From positions 1 through 29,537 of the IMG/VR virus record IMGVR_UViG_3300009164_000254: a DNA stretch of 29,537 nucleotides; one strand, 5' to 3'. The stretch is from a virus. Numbering within the stretch: the first letter of the stretch is position 1; the number at the start of each line of letters is the position of its first letter. This document shows, one piece after another, positions 16,498 through 24,396 of this stretch. Made by a program: the position numbers and the translations under genes. The notes beneath the pieces are model-generated. The model ran no database searches. It saw only the letters and a program-made list of their open reading frames with translations, and was not told the origin of the DNA.

Positions 16498-16925
16498 AGA
16501 TAGTTAACTGTGTCCGAGTTAACACGGAATACATCAGCACCATTTTTCAAATGAAAACGTCTAGCCATTTCAGTGGGTGGACTTAGTGTGACATAGGTAT
16601 TAATGTTTTTGCGATTGTCCTTGATCCAAGCACATGCGGCAATAATTAAATCTCGGCCAGCTCCAGTCTGATAACTCCAAATAGTATAAAACACGGCAAC
16701 ATTAGGAACTACAGCAGGCTCACGGAACAAGGCATAGACGTCCTCAGGTATACTTTCACGATAAGCCGCACAGACTGCCGCAATGGGTCTAGCTTCACTG
16801 TCTAATAATACAAATATCTCAGCGGAATTGCTAACACGGAACTCCAGGGGAATTTCAGGCCGTACTGGATCATCCGCAACGACACGACAAAGCTCGTCGT
16901 CGATATTTGTTATGCGGTGTAGCAA
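16488..16925 (-). CDS. GNAT-like N-acetyltransferase
   Basis: This encodes 145 residues from a TTG start with a strong AGGAG ribosome site 8 nt upstream (rendered on the minus strand near 16933-16937). The segment TIWSYQTGAGRDLIIAACAWIKDN fits the acetyl-CoA binding beta4-alpha3 region (Q-x-x-G-x-G/A), followed by VTLSPPTEMARRFHLKNGA like the GNAT C-terminal motif. The acceptor substrate is unknown. GNAT-like genes of this size occur in T4-like cyanophages. It converges on the nucleotidyltransferase gene. Confidence 0.7.
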   Translation of the reverse strand: MLHRITNIDDELCRVVADDPVRPEIPLEFRVSNSAEIFVLLDSEARPIAAVCAAYRESIPEDVYALFREPAVVPNVAVFYTIWSYQTGAGRDLIIAACAWIKDNRKNINTYVTLSPPTEMARRFHLKNGADVFRVNSDTVNYLYP

Positions 16926-17003
16926 GTTTTAACTCCTGGGGATGTGTACTCTTAATTATCATTAGTGTTAATTTTTCAGGCTCAAATAGAGCTAAGTAGT
17001 ATT

Positions 17004-17705
17004 ATGACAGAAATTTTATACATCTTAATAATGACGCACATTACCATAGTCTGCGTCACACTGTACCTACACAGAAACCAAGCACATAGAGGAATAGAAT
17101 TCCACCCGATTTTAAGCCACTTTATGCGGTTGTGGTTATGGTTAACTACCGGAATGACTACCAAGCAATGGGTAGCAGTGCATCGTAAACATCATCAAAA
17201 TACCGATGTTGAAGGCGACCCACATAGCCCGCACGTATTTGGTATTTGGAATTTGGTGTTTGGCGGTGTCAAATATTATAATCAAGCGGGCAGTGATGCG
17301 ACTATGATTATGAAATACGGAATGGGTACTCCCAAAGACTGGATTGAACGTAAACTTTATACACCTCATCATCGACTGGGCATTCTTGTAATGTTGGCCA
17401 TAGACTTACTATTGTTTGGTTGGTGGGGTTTTATAGTGTGGGGTGTTCAGATGATTTGGATACCATTCTGGGCCGCTGGATTCATCAACGGCATTGGACA
17501 CTGGTGGGGATATCGCAATGGCGAAACCAAAGACCATAGTCGCAATGTAAGTCCATGGGGTATCTTAATTGGAGGCGAAGAACTGCACAACAATCACCAC
17601 TTAGATCCAGCCAACCCTAAACTAAGTCGTAGGTGGTTTGAGTTTGACATCGGCTGGATGTGGTTTAAAATCTTTGAGTTTGTTAAACTTGCTAAGGTAA
17701 GATAA
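17004..17705 (+). CDS. membrane fatty-acid desaturase
   Basis: This encodes 233 residues from ATG 17004; the longer GTG start at 16965 adds an unlikely extension. The three histidine boxes of the acyl-CoA/acyl-lipid desaturase family are present: HRNQAH (23-28), HRKHH (60-64) and HNNHH (195-199), plus H166 in GIGHWWGY. Hydrophobic segments near 2-20, 38-50 and 125-165 would span the membrane. It introduces a double bond into acyl chains using a di-iron centre. As a phage auxiliary gene it may alter membrane fluidity during infection. A box-like CTCAAATA at 16981 is too far off consensus to call. Confidence 0.88.
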   Translation: MTEILYILIMTHITIVCVTLYLHRNQAHRGIEFHPILSHFMRLWLWLTTGMTTKQWVAVHRKHHQNTDVEGDPHSPHVFGIWNLVFGGVKYYNQAGSDATMIMKYGMGTPKDWIERKLYTPHHRLGILVMLAIDLLLFGWWGFIVWGVQMIWIPFWAAGFINGIGHWWGYRNGETKDHSRNVSPWGILIGGEELHNNHHLDPANPKLSRRWFEFDIGWMWFKIFEFVKLAKVR

Positions 17706-17879
17706 TTACTCTTCGGGTCGTTTAAACCAATAGTATTTTTGTAATTCCCGCATTACAGCATCTACTGTCATGTTATTTTCTTTGGCGGCAAGTTCTGCAA
17801 AGTCCATATAACGATATAGATAATCGTTGTTGCTTTGTTGCCATTGTTGATACATTGATTGTAGATGATGTTCCCACAT
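17706..17879 (-). CDS. 57-residue protein, unknown (last gene of envelope operon)
   Basis: This short frame (MWEHHLQSMYQQWQQ... ending KRPEE) begins 2 nt after the stop of the coiled-coil gene and ends directly next to the desaturase stop, filling the gap exactly. It is rich in Gln, Tyr and Trp near the start and helical throughout (YMDFAELAAKENN). Overlap-style spacing and lack of any other gene on either strand here argue that it is real. The function is unknown. Confidence 0.65.
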   Translation of the reverse strand: MWEHHLQSMYQQWQQSNNDYLYRYMDFAELAAKENNMTVDAVMRELQKYYWFKRPEE

Positions 17880-17881
17880 AA

Positions 17882-18502
17882 TTATTTGTTGGCCAATGGA
17901 TTATCAATAGCTTTTTGTATTTTGCTGTCAACTTCTCGCTTTAGTGTCTCAACTTCTCTATTGATTTCTCTGCGAGCCGCAGTGAATTCTGAATTAATTT
18001 CTTTGCGTGTTGCTTCCATGTCTCTGCGAATTGCATTGGCTTCGTTTCTTGCTCGCTCTAGATCTTCACGCACCGCCTTACGCATGTCACGCATTTCACT
18101 TTCAGTTTCACGCTGTGCAGTTTTTACACTACGTTCAACTTGTTCAGTGACAGTCTCATTACGGCGAATATCATTCTTTAAGTCTGTTTTAATATCGCGG
18201 GTATAGTCTGCACCTTTTTGACTATTTTCTTCGATAACTGCTAGTCGCTTGTCAAATCCACTCAAATCAGGTGCCGCGTATTCGGCAATCTTTTTCTTCA
18301 TGCCCACATAGTCTTTGTAAACTTCAAAGGTTCCATATAGTCCGCCCAGTACTGAACTTACAATAGTAAATGCTACCATTAGTTTAGCAGGGGTAAATTC
18401 ATAGCCACCAATACTGATAACAGTATCCTTGCTGGCATACTTCTTTGCGGCTGCCTCTAGTTCATCAACTTTGGCGTTTACGTCTTTAATTTCTTCTGTC
18501 AT
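17882..18502 (-). CDS. membrane-anchored coiled-coil protein
   Basis: This is a 206-residue protein with an AGGAG ribosome site on the minus strand just upstream of the ATG. A short hydrophilic N-terminus is followed by one membrane helix (about 41-57, LMVAFTIVSSVLGGLYG) and then a long charged coiled coil of about 130 residues, dense in Arg, Glu and Lys. The topology (cytoplasmic or periplasmic coil) cannot be set from sequence. It belongs to the operon of secreted and membrane proteins, so it may anchor or organise them at the inner membrane; that is inference. Confidence 0.8.
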   Translation of the reverse strand: MTEEIKDVNAKVDELEAAAKKYASKDTVISIGGYEFTPAKLMVAFTIVSSVLGGLYGTFEVYKDYVGMKKKIAEYAAPDLSGFDKRLAVIEENSQKGADYTRDIKTDLKNDIRRNETVTEQVERSVKTAQRETESEMRDMRKAVREDLERARNEANAIRRDMEATRKEINSEFTAARREINREVETLKREVDSKIQKAIDNPLANK

Positions 18503-18517
18503 TTTAGTCTCCTAATA

Positions 18518-18706
18518 TTAATTCCAGCCCTGTGGCCATTTTGAATTGTTTGTTTTTTGATCAGCTAACATTCTGATCCATTCTTTCTTTACTGATAGAT
18601 CATGCTTCATGCGAGCTAGTTGATCCATTGAGTTATCGTAATAAAATATATAGTAAAATGGAATACCAAATCCAACGCCTAACATAAAATAAGCAATATA
18701 ATCCAT
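18518..18706 (-). CDS. 62-residue single-pass membrane protein
   Basis: A hydrophobic N-terminal segment (about 4-23, IAYFMLGVGFGIPFYYIFYY) is followed by a charged 40-residue tail (ARMKHDLSVKKEWIRMLADQ). A TAGGAAA ribosome site lies 6 nt before its ATG, and it starts 1 nt after the large secreted-protein gene ends. It could be a holin/antiholin-like or scaffold membrane protein, but nothing specific supports a lysis role. Confidence 0.7.
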   Translation of the reverse strand: MDYIAYFMLGVGFGIPFYYIFYYDNSMDQLARMKHDLSVKKEWIRMLADQKTNNSKWPQGWN

Positions 18707-18707
18707 A

Positions 18708-21305
18708 TTAATTTCCTAACTTAAACTGCTGATCAACCATTTCTTGATGTAGTCTGTCGCTACCCCTAGTTAACCCTCGCAACACTCGCTCATTGTCAAC
18801 TGTACGTTGATTCTTATAAACTTCTTTTGGCTCATAGAATGATGCATCTTTTAATATAAATGAATAAGCATTAAATCCAGTAGGTACGCTGGCTATTGAA
18901 GCAATATCAACGCTACCTGCTAGTTCATTTGGCAATACATTTCTATTGACTGCGCTAGTCTGAGATTGTATGTTTTCCTGCATCATTTCAAACTTCTGTT
19001 GCATCATCATTTCTGATAAAGGATTACCAGGTTTACCTATACCTCCAAAACTAGCCACCTGTACCTGCGGTGTTTCGACGTCCATGGCACGTTCTTGTAA
19101 TCGTGGTTGATATACCGGTGCAGATTGTGTAGGTGCTGGTGTCATACTAGACAAATTAATTGAACCTAAAGGATTATAGATAAATGGATTACGACCAATA
19201 GTCAACCCTGTACCACTGCTGGCCTGCTGTTGTGTCTCCACAGGCGCCGGAGGAGTAGGCTTTAACATAGTGACTGCGGTTGATTGTGTGTCTTGTTGCT
19301 GTACCGTTGCAGAATATGTCAATGAGTTAGTTTGAATAGGTTGCGTACTATTAACAGTTGGTTGTACCTGTTGTATTTCTTTTTGTAGGGGAGCAGGTGC
19401 TTGAACAAAATTTACAGACGATTGATTCTGTACCTGTTGTACTTCTTGCTGTGTTTGTTGAGTCTGTTGTACATATCTACCAGATTGTTGCTGTTGTGAG
19501 CCGGACTGCTGTTGTTGAGGACTTTGACTTGCTTGTACTAAGGATTGAACACTGGCCTGTGTTGACTGACTGGAAAACTGTGCGGCTGCTGTGGCACTAT
19601 TAGCACTCATATCTTGATTCATAGCAACTGCGGCATTACTTGTGGCAGTTGCACTTTGTACAGCATTGTCAAATGCCTTGGCGGCTTGTTGTACGGCCGC
19701 GGCCTGTACTGCTTGGTCTTTGGCCTGTGCTGATTTAACCACACTCATTGCTAGTTTACTAGGACCGCCGCCTCCACCACTACCGCCCTGTTGTGGTCCA
19801 GAACTCTGTTGTGGTGCACTGGCTGTTGCTGTCTGTGGAGGACCGCCAGCAGGTTGTGGACTTGTAGGTGCAGGGCCTGCTTGAGTTGGACTTGGCTGTG
19901 ACGGATTGTCTTGTGCTACACCAGGATTCTGATTTTGATCTTGCGCAGGACTTGGACTTGATTGAGCCTGTTGAGGTGAAGATTGTGCTTGGGCAGGACT
20001 AGATTGTGCCTGTGCAGGAGCTGCCTCAGCAGGTGACATTTGTGCTGTTGCCGGTGCAGGAGCTGCCGGAGCACTTGCACTAGCAACTGTTGATCCTAAT
20101 AACATATTTTTAGCATAAGCAACTGCATATCCAGAACAGGATGCATTGTATAAAGGATTAGTGACACACGGGTCAGCAGTATAAATTAACGTTGCTGAAA
20201 AATTACCTATAGATGATCCTGTACCCGATGTACTACCTGTTAAACTAAATCTACCTAATCCAGTTTGATTCAAACTGGTTGGCAACAAATACTTTCCACT
20301 AACCGATCCACTATCGCCATCTCCAGTCAATGCATAGCTCTTTGAAAATATTGTACCGGAATCGCTGCCAGTTAGTCGTGCAGTGGCATTTACCTGTGCA
20401 GGAATATTCATATACCAACTGCACGAACCGTCTTGATTAGTGGCTGTACATCCTGACCAGCTTTGACCAATGTTGTAATCAAATCCATAATTAATGCCGT
20501 GTACTGTGGCGCCAATGCCGCCATTTTTTAATGCTGTATTAATAGCCACTGATTGAGTTAGGGCATTTGACCATACACTAGAGTTGAAAACATTATTACC
20601 GGTTGTGACTGTATTAAATCCGGCACAACTAGGGCTGTAAGCAATATTGGTAGCACACGGATCAACACGATACTTTAAACTAAAACTGACATTATAAATT
20701 TCCGGGCCATATGGACCAACCCAAAAATTATTATCTCGACCAACAAACCCGACTTGTGCATTACTGTAGTTTGAAGCCGCTACGGGATTGGCAAATGTTT
20801 CACTGAAGTTAAAGTTAGTCCAGTTGTATTTTCTGTTTGTTTCATTTGTATAATCATACGTTGCGGCAACACCGCCGGCGGCATTGTAAAACTTAACGTA
20901 AGCACTTAGGTAATCCTGAGCTCCGTTGTCCCAACCATTACCATTTTTAGCACGAAATCCAAAATTGAATCCGCTGAGTTGTACACCGGCACCGCCTGCT
21001 TCCAGTGCTCGGTTTATATTGACAATTTGATTTAAGTCTGTAGTACCATAACTGAAATTTATTACACCGTAGCCGTTGGCATTGACTCGTGGCTGAGATC
21101 CACAATAGCCTGGGTCGCCACCACGCCAGCAGGTCAGTGATCCACCGAACTGTCCTACGTTATTCCAATTGCCGGTCGTGGTAGTGGGTGTGCCGGTAAA
21201 GTTTATCAAATTACCAGTAGTCGAATCTACCTGAGCATTACTTGAAAGCGTTATGAATGAGAACGCCAAGCAAAGCGCCAAAGCCAACTTTCTTATAAGT
21301 TTCAT
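18708..21305 (-). CDS. large secreted low-complexity protein with duplicated N-terminal module
   Basis: This is an 865-residue protein. The signal peptide (1-24, MKLIRK then a hydrophobic core, SSNAQ) predicts export. Two tandem modules of about 160 residues follow, each with IN-x-AL-x-x-GG (97-104 and 255-262), an aromatic GF/YGF strand, and an end DPC...SC/AGF (215 and 378). Residues 405-660 are Ala/Pro/Ser/Gln-rich low complexity. The last 100 are globular-looking (GFNAYSFILKDASFYEPKEVYK, then LRGLTRGSDRLHQEMV). Its start lies inside the preceding gene (68-nt overlap). It may be a secreted filament or surface protein; the function is unknown. Confidence 0.82.
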   Translation of the reverse strand: MKLIRKLALALCLAFSFITLSSNAQVDSTTGNLINFTGTPTTTTGNWNNVGQFGGSLTCWRGGDPGYCGSQPRVNANGYGVINFSYGTTDLNQIVNINRALEAGGAGVQLSGFNFGFRAKNGNGWDNGAQDYLSAYVKFYNAAGGVAATYDYTNETNRKYNWTNFNFSETFANPVAASNYSNAQVGFVGRDNNFWVGPYGPEIYNVSFSLKYRVDPCATNIAYSPSCAGFNTVTTGNNVFNSSVWSNALTQSVAINTALKNGGIGATVHGINYGFDYNIGQSWSGCTATNQDGSCSWYMNIPAQVNATARLTGSDSGTIFSKSYALTGDGDSGSVSGKYLLPTSLNQTGLGRFSLTGSTSGTGSSIGNFSATLIYTADPCVTNPLYNASCSGYAVAYAKNMLLGSTVASASAPAAPAPATAQMSPAEAAPAQAQSSPAQAQSSPQQAQSSPSPAQDQNQNPGVAQDNPSQPSPTQAGPAPTSPQPAGGPPQTATASAPQQSSGPQQGGSGGGGGPSKLAMSVVKSAQAKDQAVQAAAVQQAAKAFDNAVQSATATSNAAVAMNQDMSANSATAAAQFSSQSTQASVQSLVQASQSPQQQQSGSQQQQSGRYVQQTQQTQQEVQQVQNQSSVNFVQAPAPLQKEIQQVQPTVNSTQPIQTNSLTYSATVQQQDTQSTAVTMLKPTPPAPVETQQQASSGTGLTIGRNPFIYNPLGSINLSSMTPAPTQSAPVYQPRLQERAMDVETPQVQVASFGGIGKPGNPLSEMMMQQKFEMMQENIQSQTSAVNRNVLPNELAGSVDIASIASVPTGFNAYSFILKDASFYEPKEVYKNQRTVDNERVLRGLTRGSDRLHQEMVDQQFKLGN

Positions 21306-22746
21306 CTAGTTTTTCCTCTTCTACTTTTGGTAGTTTTTCTGGATTAGATTCCCATGCAGCCTTGGCCTGCTCGCCAATCTTACCTTCGTATGGACAAGGT
21401 GTGCCTGCTGCCAACATAGCATCAAATACCCTACGGTCTTGACACATAGTGGCCACAGCGGCAACTTTCATACCCATATCGTAGAGTGTTTTAGATAACT
21501 TTAATCGTTCACAATTCATATCACGTGTAGTGCTACCTGCCCCAACACCAAAGATCTGTGTTTGTACTGATCCGCTGGTGCCTGTTGAGCATAGGTCAGC
21601 ATTGCCACCACTCATCATAGCAGGAGCAACTGCTGTTGGAGGAGGTTGAATAACTTTTTGTGTTATAACAGTTTCATTGATATTTCTATTTGTCATTTCA
21701 CCGCTATTAATGTTTTGGTTAACGTTGGTATTAGCATTAGTGCTGGTACTAGAGTTGGTATTATTGTTGTTGTTAGTCATTGTACCCGTGTTGGTATTTT
21801 GATTAATGTTGGTCATTGTACCTGAATTAATATTGTTATTGGTATTTGTACTATTTGTTGTAGCCGTGGTATTGTTGATATTACGGTTGGTCATGTCACC
21901 AGTGTTAACATTGTTATTAGTGTTGGTACTTGTACTGGTATTGACATTGTTATTATTGTTGGTCATTGTACCATACTGATAGTTTGTGTTGGTACTGGTA
22001 GACGTATTAACGTTGTTATTGTTGTTGGTATTAACGCTGGTACTAGAGCTGGTACTGGCATTGTTGTTGTTATAGGTCATTGTACCACTGTTAACATTGT
22101 TGTTGTTATTGGTATTTGTGCTGGAACTAGTGCTGGTGTTAACGTTATTGTTGTTAAATGTCTGTGTACCACTATTGATGTTGTTATTAGTATTAACATT
22201 GGTACTGGCGCTAGTACTGGCATTGTTGTTGTTATAGGTCATTGTGCCTGTGTTAACATTATTATTAGTATTAACTGATGTACTGCTACTAGTACTGGTA
22301 TTAACATTGTTATTGTTGTTGGTCATTGTACCACTATTGACATTGTTGTTGTTGAATGTCTGTGTACCACTGTTAACATTGTTGTTGTTATTGGTATAGG
22401 TCACTGAGCCGCTCATAACATTGTTGTTGTTATTGTTGTTGGTCAAGGTGCCCGAATTAACATTGTTGTTGTTATTGGTATTAGTCGTGCCACCGGTCAA
22501 ATTGGTGTTGTTATTTGTGGTCACTGTACCCGAATTGACATTGTTGGTATTGATCGTACTAACACTGTTAGAGGTACTGTTGGTATCAACCAAGGATTTG
22601 CTGTCATAGCCCCCTTGATTGATCACTGTGGCAGTGCCTGTAGCGGTGCCACCACTGGATCCTGATGTACCTGTGGTAGTGGTCTGTGCCAGGGCCGCGC
22701 CAGATAACACCAAGGCAGCAACGACAGAGATAATTTTCTTGAACAT
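21238..22746 (-). CDS. secreted Asn-rich repeat protein
   Basis: This is a 502-residue protein with a signal peptide (1-20, MFKKIISVVAALVLSGAALA). Residues 58-357 are almost only N, T, S, V, G and M in short repeats such as NNNNVNSGTMT. The C-terminal 135 residues are globular, with four Cys (DLC, MNC, MCQD, TPCPYEG), an ERLKLSKTLYDMGMKVAAVATMC helix region and a final hydrophobic helix (GFGALLGVLI). It has an AGGAGGA ribosome site 4 nt before ATG. The repeat could form a beta-solenoid or amyloid-like fibre, or be disordered; the role is unknown. It heads the envelope operon. Confidence 0.82.
   Translation of the reverse strand: MFKKIISVVAALVLSGAALAQTTTTGTSGSSGGTATGTATVINQGGYDSKSLVDTNSTSNSVSTINTNNVNSGTVTTNNNTNLTGGTTNTNNNNNVNSGTLTNNNNNNNVMSGSVTYTNNNNNVNSGTQTFNNNNVNSGTMTNNNNNVNTSTSSSTSVNTNNNVNTGTMTYNNNNASTSASTNVNTNNNINSGTQTFNNNNVNTSTSSSTNTNNNNNVNSGTMTYNNNNASTSSSTSVNTNNNNNVNTSTSTNTNYQYGTMTNNNNNVNTSTSTNTNNNVNTGDMTNRNINNTTATTNSTNTNNNINSGTMTNINQNTNTGTMTNNNNNTNSSTSTNANTNVNQNINSGEMTNRNINETVITQKVIQPPPTAVAPAMMSGGNADLCSTGTSGSVQTQIFGVGAGSTTRDMNCERLKLSKTLYDMGMKVAAVATMCQDRRVFDAMLAAGTPCPYEGKIGEQAKAAWESNPEKLPKVEEEKLDETYKKVGFGALLGVLIHNAFK
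21676..22575 (-). repeat. degenerate AAC/AAT-rich coding repeat array
   Basis: This is the DNA of the Asn-rich region, approximate bounds. On the plus strand it reads as runs of GTT/ATT/TTG with recurring GTCATTGTACC-type blocks that mark SGTMT units. Unit lengths vary from about 10 to 25 codons, and codons are mixed rather than identical, so it is an old, selected coding repeat rather than recent slippage. Confidence 0.85.
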
Positions 22747-22778
22747 AGATTCCTCCTAGAATAGAGACTTTACATCAA

Positions 22779-22786
22779 TATTTAAA
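22779..22786 (-). promoter_or_regulatory. possible late promoter box TTTAAATA
   Basis: Minus-strand TTTAAATA lies 32 nt before the ATG of the Asn-rich gene, leaving space for its AGGAGGA ribosome site. It differs from TATAAATA at one position. Unlike the other late boxes it would give a normal leader. Confidence 0.45.
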
Positions 22787-22810
22787 GGTAAAAATGCAGG
22801 AATTAAACTA

Positions 22811-23419
22811 CTAGTTTATCAAGCCAAACAGAATTCTTTTGGCATCATCAAAATAAACACCTCCCGTGTCCCGACAATGCAGTGTCAGTACCACACGAGT
22901 ATTATCCGACTGAGTGTTGTCAAAATCGTGGAATATATCAGTGTTGAACAGGATACACTCGTTGGCCTGAGCGGTCATTGTTTTAAGGGGAACATGATGT
23001 TGTTTGACAAAACCCCGGCACTCTCGAGAAGTATTAGAGGGCAAATTATCAATAGGGTAGTGTTTGAGATCCTCGTCGCTGTACCAACTGGTTTCACACA
23101 GCTGATCCAATATGGTCACAGTGTAGTTTATGCTGATGCGATTATCAAGTCCATCCTTGTGCGCCCTATAGTAGCGGCCACCTGCGGTTATAAACAAGCT
23201 GACTCGATCACGCTGGAAGTCCAAAACTCCAGAAGCAGGCACCCGACTCAGCAGTTGATCAGCATCAGCTAGGGCCAACTTGTGATGTACAAACTGGCCC
23301 GGGGAGATCTGTGTATCGGGTATACGACTGCGACAAAAATCAATGACGTCCTCAATGCCTGGGTGGGTAAATCGAATGTAGTAGGGACTAGAGTCTTCTA
23401 TGATAGTATACTGGCTCAT
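22811..23419 (-). CDS. 2OG-Fe(II) oxygenase superfamily protein
   Basis: This is a 202-residue protein. The iron triad is plausible: H87 and D89 in YYRAHKDG, and distal H164 in DIFHDFDN. R175 (NTRVVLTL) is placed to bind 2-oxoglutarate. The strand RISINYTVTI after HxD and the LFNTDIFHDFDN block are typical of phage 2OG oxygenases and prolyl-hydroxylase relatives. The substrate (protein, nucleic acid or small molecule) is unknown. Late box GATAAATA stands 5 nt before its ATG. It is transcribed separately from the SGNH gene upstream. Confidence 0.72.
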   Translation of the reverse strand: MSQYTIIEDSSPYYIRFTHPGIEDVIDFCRSRIPDTQISPGQFVHHKLALADADQLLSRVPASGVLDFQRDRVSLFITAGGRYYRAHKDGLDNRISINYTVTILDQLCETSWYSDEDLKHYPIDNLPSNTSRECRGFVKQHHVPLKTMTAQANECILFNTDIFHDFDNTQSDNTRVVLTLHCRDTGGVYFDDAKRILFGLIN

Positions 23420-23424
23420 GGAGA

Positions 23425-23432
23425 TATTTATC
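23425..23432 (-). promoter_or_regulatory. T4-type late promoter box GATAAATA
   Basis: On the minus strand GATAAATA is followed by a 5-nt gap (TCTCC) and then the ATG at 23419. The predicted start site is the A of the ATG. Confidence 0.65.
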
Positions 23433-23503
23433 GGGGCAGGGTAGGAGCTTAGGGCCCAAAGCGAAGCGCGAAGCGCAAAAAATTTGCAAGAATTTTTCCC
23501 ATC

Positions 23504-23523
23504 AATTAACCACAGAGTTAATT
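23504..23523 (-). terminator. AT-rich hairpin at end of SGNH gene
   Basis: A perfect 7-bp inverted repeat AATTAAC/GTTAATT with a 6-nt loop overlaps the SGNH stop codon. The stem is AT-rich and no clean U-tract follows at once (GATGGGAAAAATTC), so terminator strength is doubtful. The remaining gap to 23433 holds an AT-rich stretch and a GCGAAGC direct repeat near 23459-23476. Confidence 0.35.
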
Positions 23524-24391
23524 ATCTATTAACCAGAGTTAACTCAGTATACTCATCTTGTAGGTTCAATCGCTGTGTCCAGGGCATGAAAGTATAGGCC
23601 TCACCCATGAAGTGTATCTGCGTGAGATCCGCAACCTGATACTTGATGCCAGGATTCTTGACCCAGGTGTCATAGTTGCCCTGATCTCTGGTCATGAGTT
23701 TAGATGTTATGCCAAACTGATGTTTGTGCATCTGAGTAAAGTTTTCGGAGTTTGAAACTCGAACTGTTTCTCCACCAATACAGGGTTCTATCAACTCTGA
23801 AAAGAATCTTCCATACTGGTCACCTCGATAGTGTATACCATCTGTAGGTGTATGTCCTAGGGTAGTATAAGTACCAGAATCAACATAGTCGTAGAAAGCT
23901 GAAGCAAAGCGTATTGGTCCCTGAGGCTCCAAAAAGCCCACAAACTCACGATTGAACAAATGTATGATTCTATTGCGTGTGGCGATATCCCCGGCAAATG
24001 GATAGGTATGATTATAGGCACCTTGACGAGCTTCTGCGGCTGGTGGACTGGCCCATAATGTAGCTGAATTAAGCTCATACAAGTTAACAGCATGTCCTAT
24101 GGCACGATACAGAGCCAGTGCAGATGACTGTACATACTGCTCGGGTGGTAGATTGTATCTGGGTAGTTGTCGCCAATAGTGCGCACGTATGTCAATTTCA
24201 CCCAAACAAACTACTAGATCCATGCCCTTGCAATTGGTCAACCATGGATCTAACTTGGTCCATAATTCACTGCCAAAATTGACAAACTCACGAGCAGTGG
24301 GTACAATGCCACCACTGTTAAAGTACTGTGCTCCGGCAACGTGACTTAGTTGCTCACCATGACTGTCGCCAATGACTAGAAAATTACTCAT
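23522..24391 (-). CDS. SGNH/GDSL-type hydrolase
   Basis: This is a 289-residue protein. Block I is IGDSH (7-11) with the nucleophile S10. A CLGEIDIRAH segment (62-71) matches the block seen in phage SGNH enzymes. Block V TDGIHY supplies D185 and H188 of the catalytic triad. SGNH enzymes act as esterases, acyl- or deacetylases, often on cell-surface sugars. The C-terminal 90 residues (after IEPCIGG) form an extra domain with IHFMGEAYTFMPW. A late box lies 5 nt before the ATG. A virion or surface-glycan role is inference. Confidence 0.75.
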   Translation of the reverse strand: MSNFLVIGDSHGEQLSHVAGAQYFNSGGIVPTAREFVNFGSELWTKLDPWLTNCKGMDLVVCLGEIDIRAHYWRQLPRYNLPPEQYVQSSALALYRAIGHAVNLYELNSATLWASPPAAEARQGAYNHTYPFAGDIATRNRIIHLFNREFVGFLEPQGPIRFASAFYDYVDSGTYTTLGHTPTDGIHYRGDQYGRFFSELIEPCIGGETVRVSNSENFTQMHKHQFGITSKLMTRDQGNYDTWVKNPGIKYQVADLTQIHFMGEAYTFMPWTQRLNLQDEYTELTLVNR

Positions 24392-24396
24392 ACAGA

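Noticed and set aside
16981-16988. CTCAAATA as a late promoter for the desaturase gene
   Set aside because: It lacks the TA of the NNTAAATA core and lies 15 nt from the ATG, outside the spacing of the other late boxes.
17865-18206. Ser/Arg/Leu-rich plus-strand frame opposite the coiled-coil gene
   Set aside because: It is the antisense of a charged coiled coil; composition is explained by codons of Arg/Glu on the other strand, and the minus frame has a ribosome site and operon context.
21676-22575. CRISPR-like spaced repeats
   Set aside because: Repeats are in-frame coding units of varied length within a signal-peptide protein, with no constant repeat and unique spacers.
22421-22609. Leu/Val-only plus-strand frame
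   Set aside because: It is the antisense reading of AAC/AAT Asn codons (GTT/ATT) in the Asn-rich gene.
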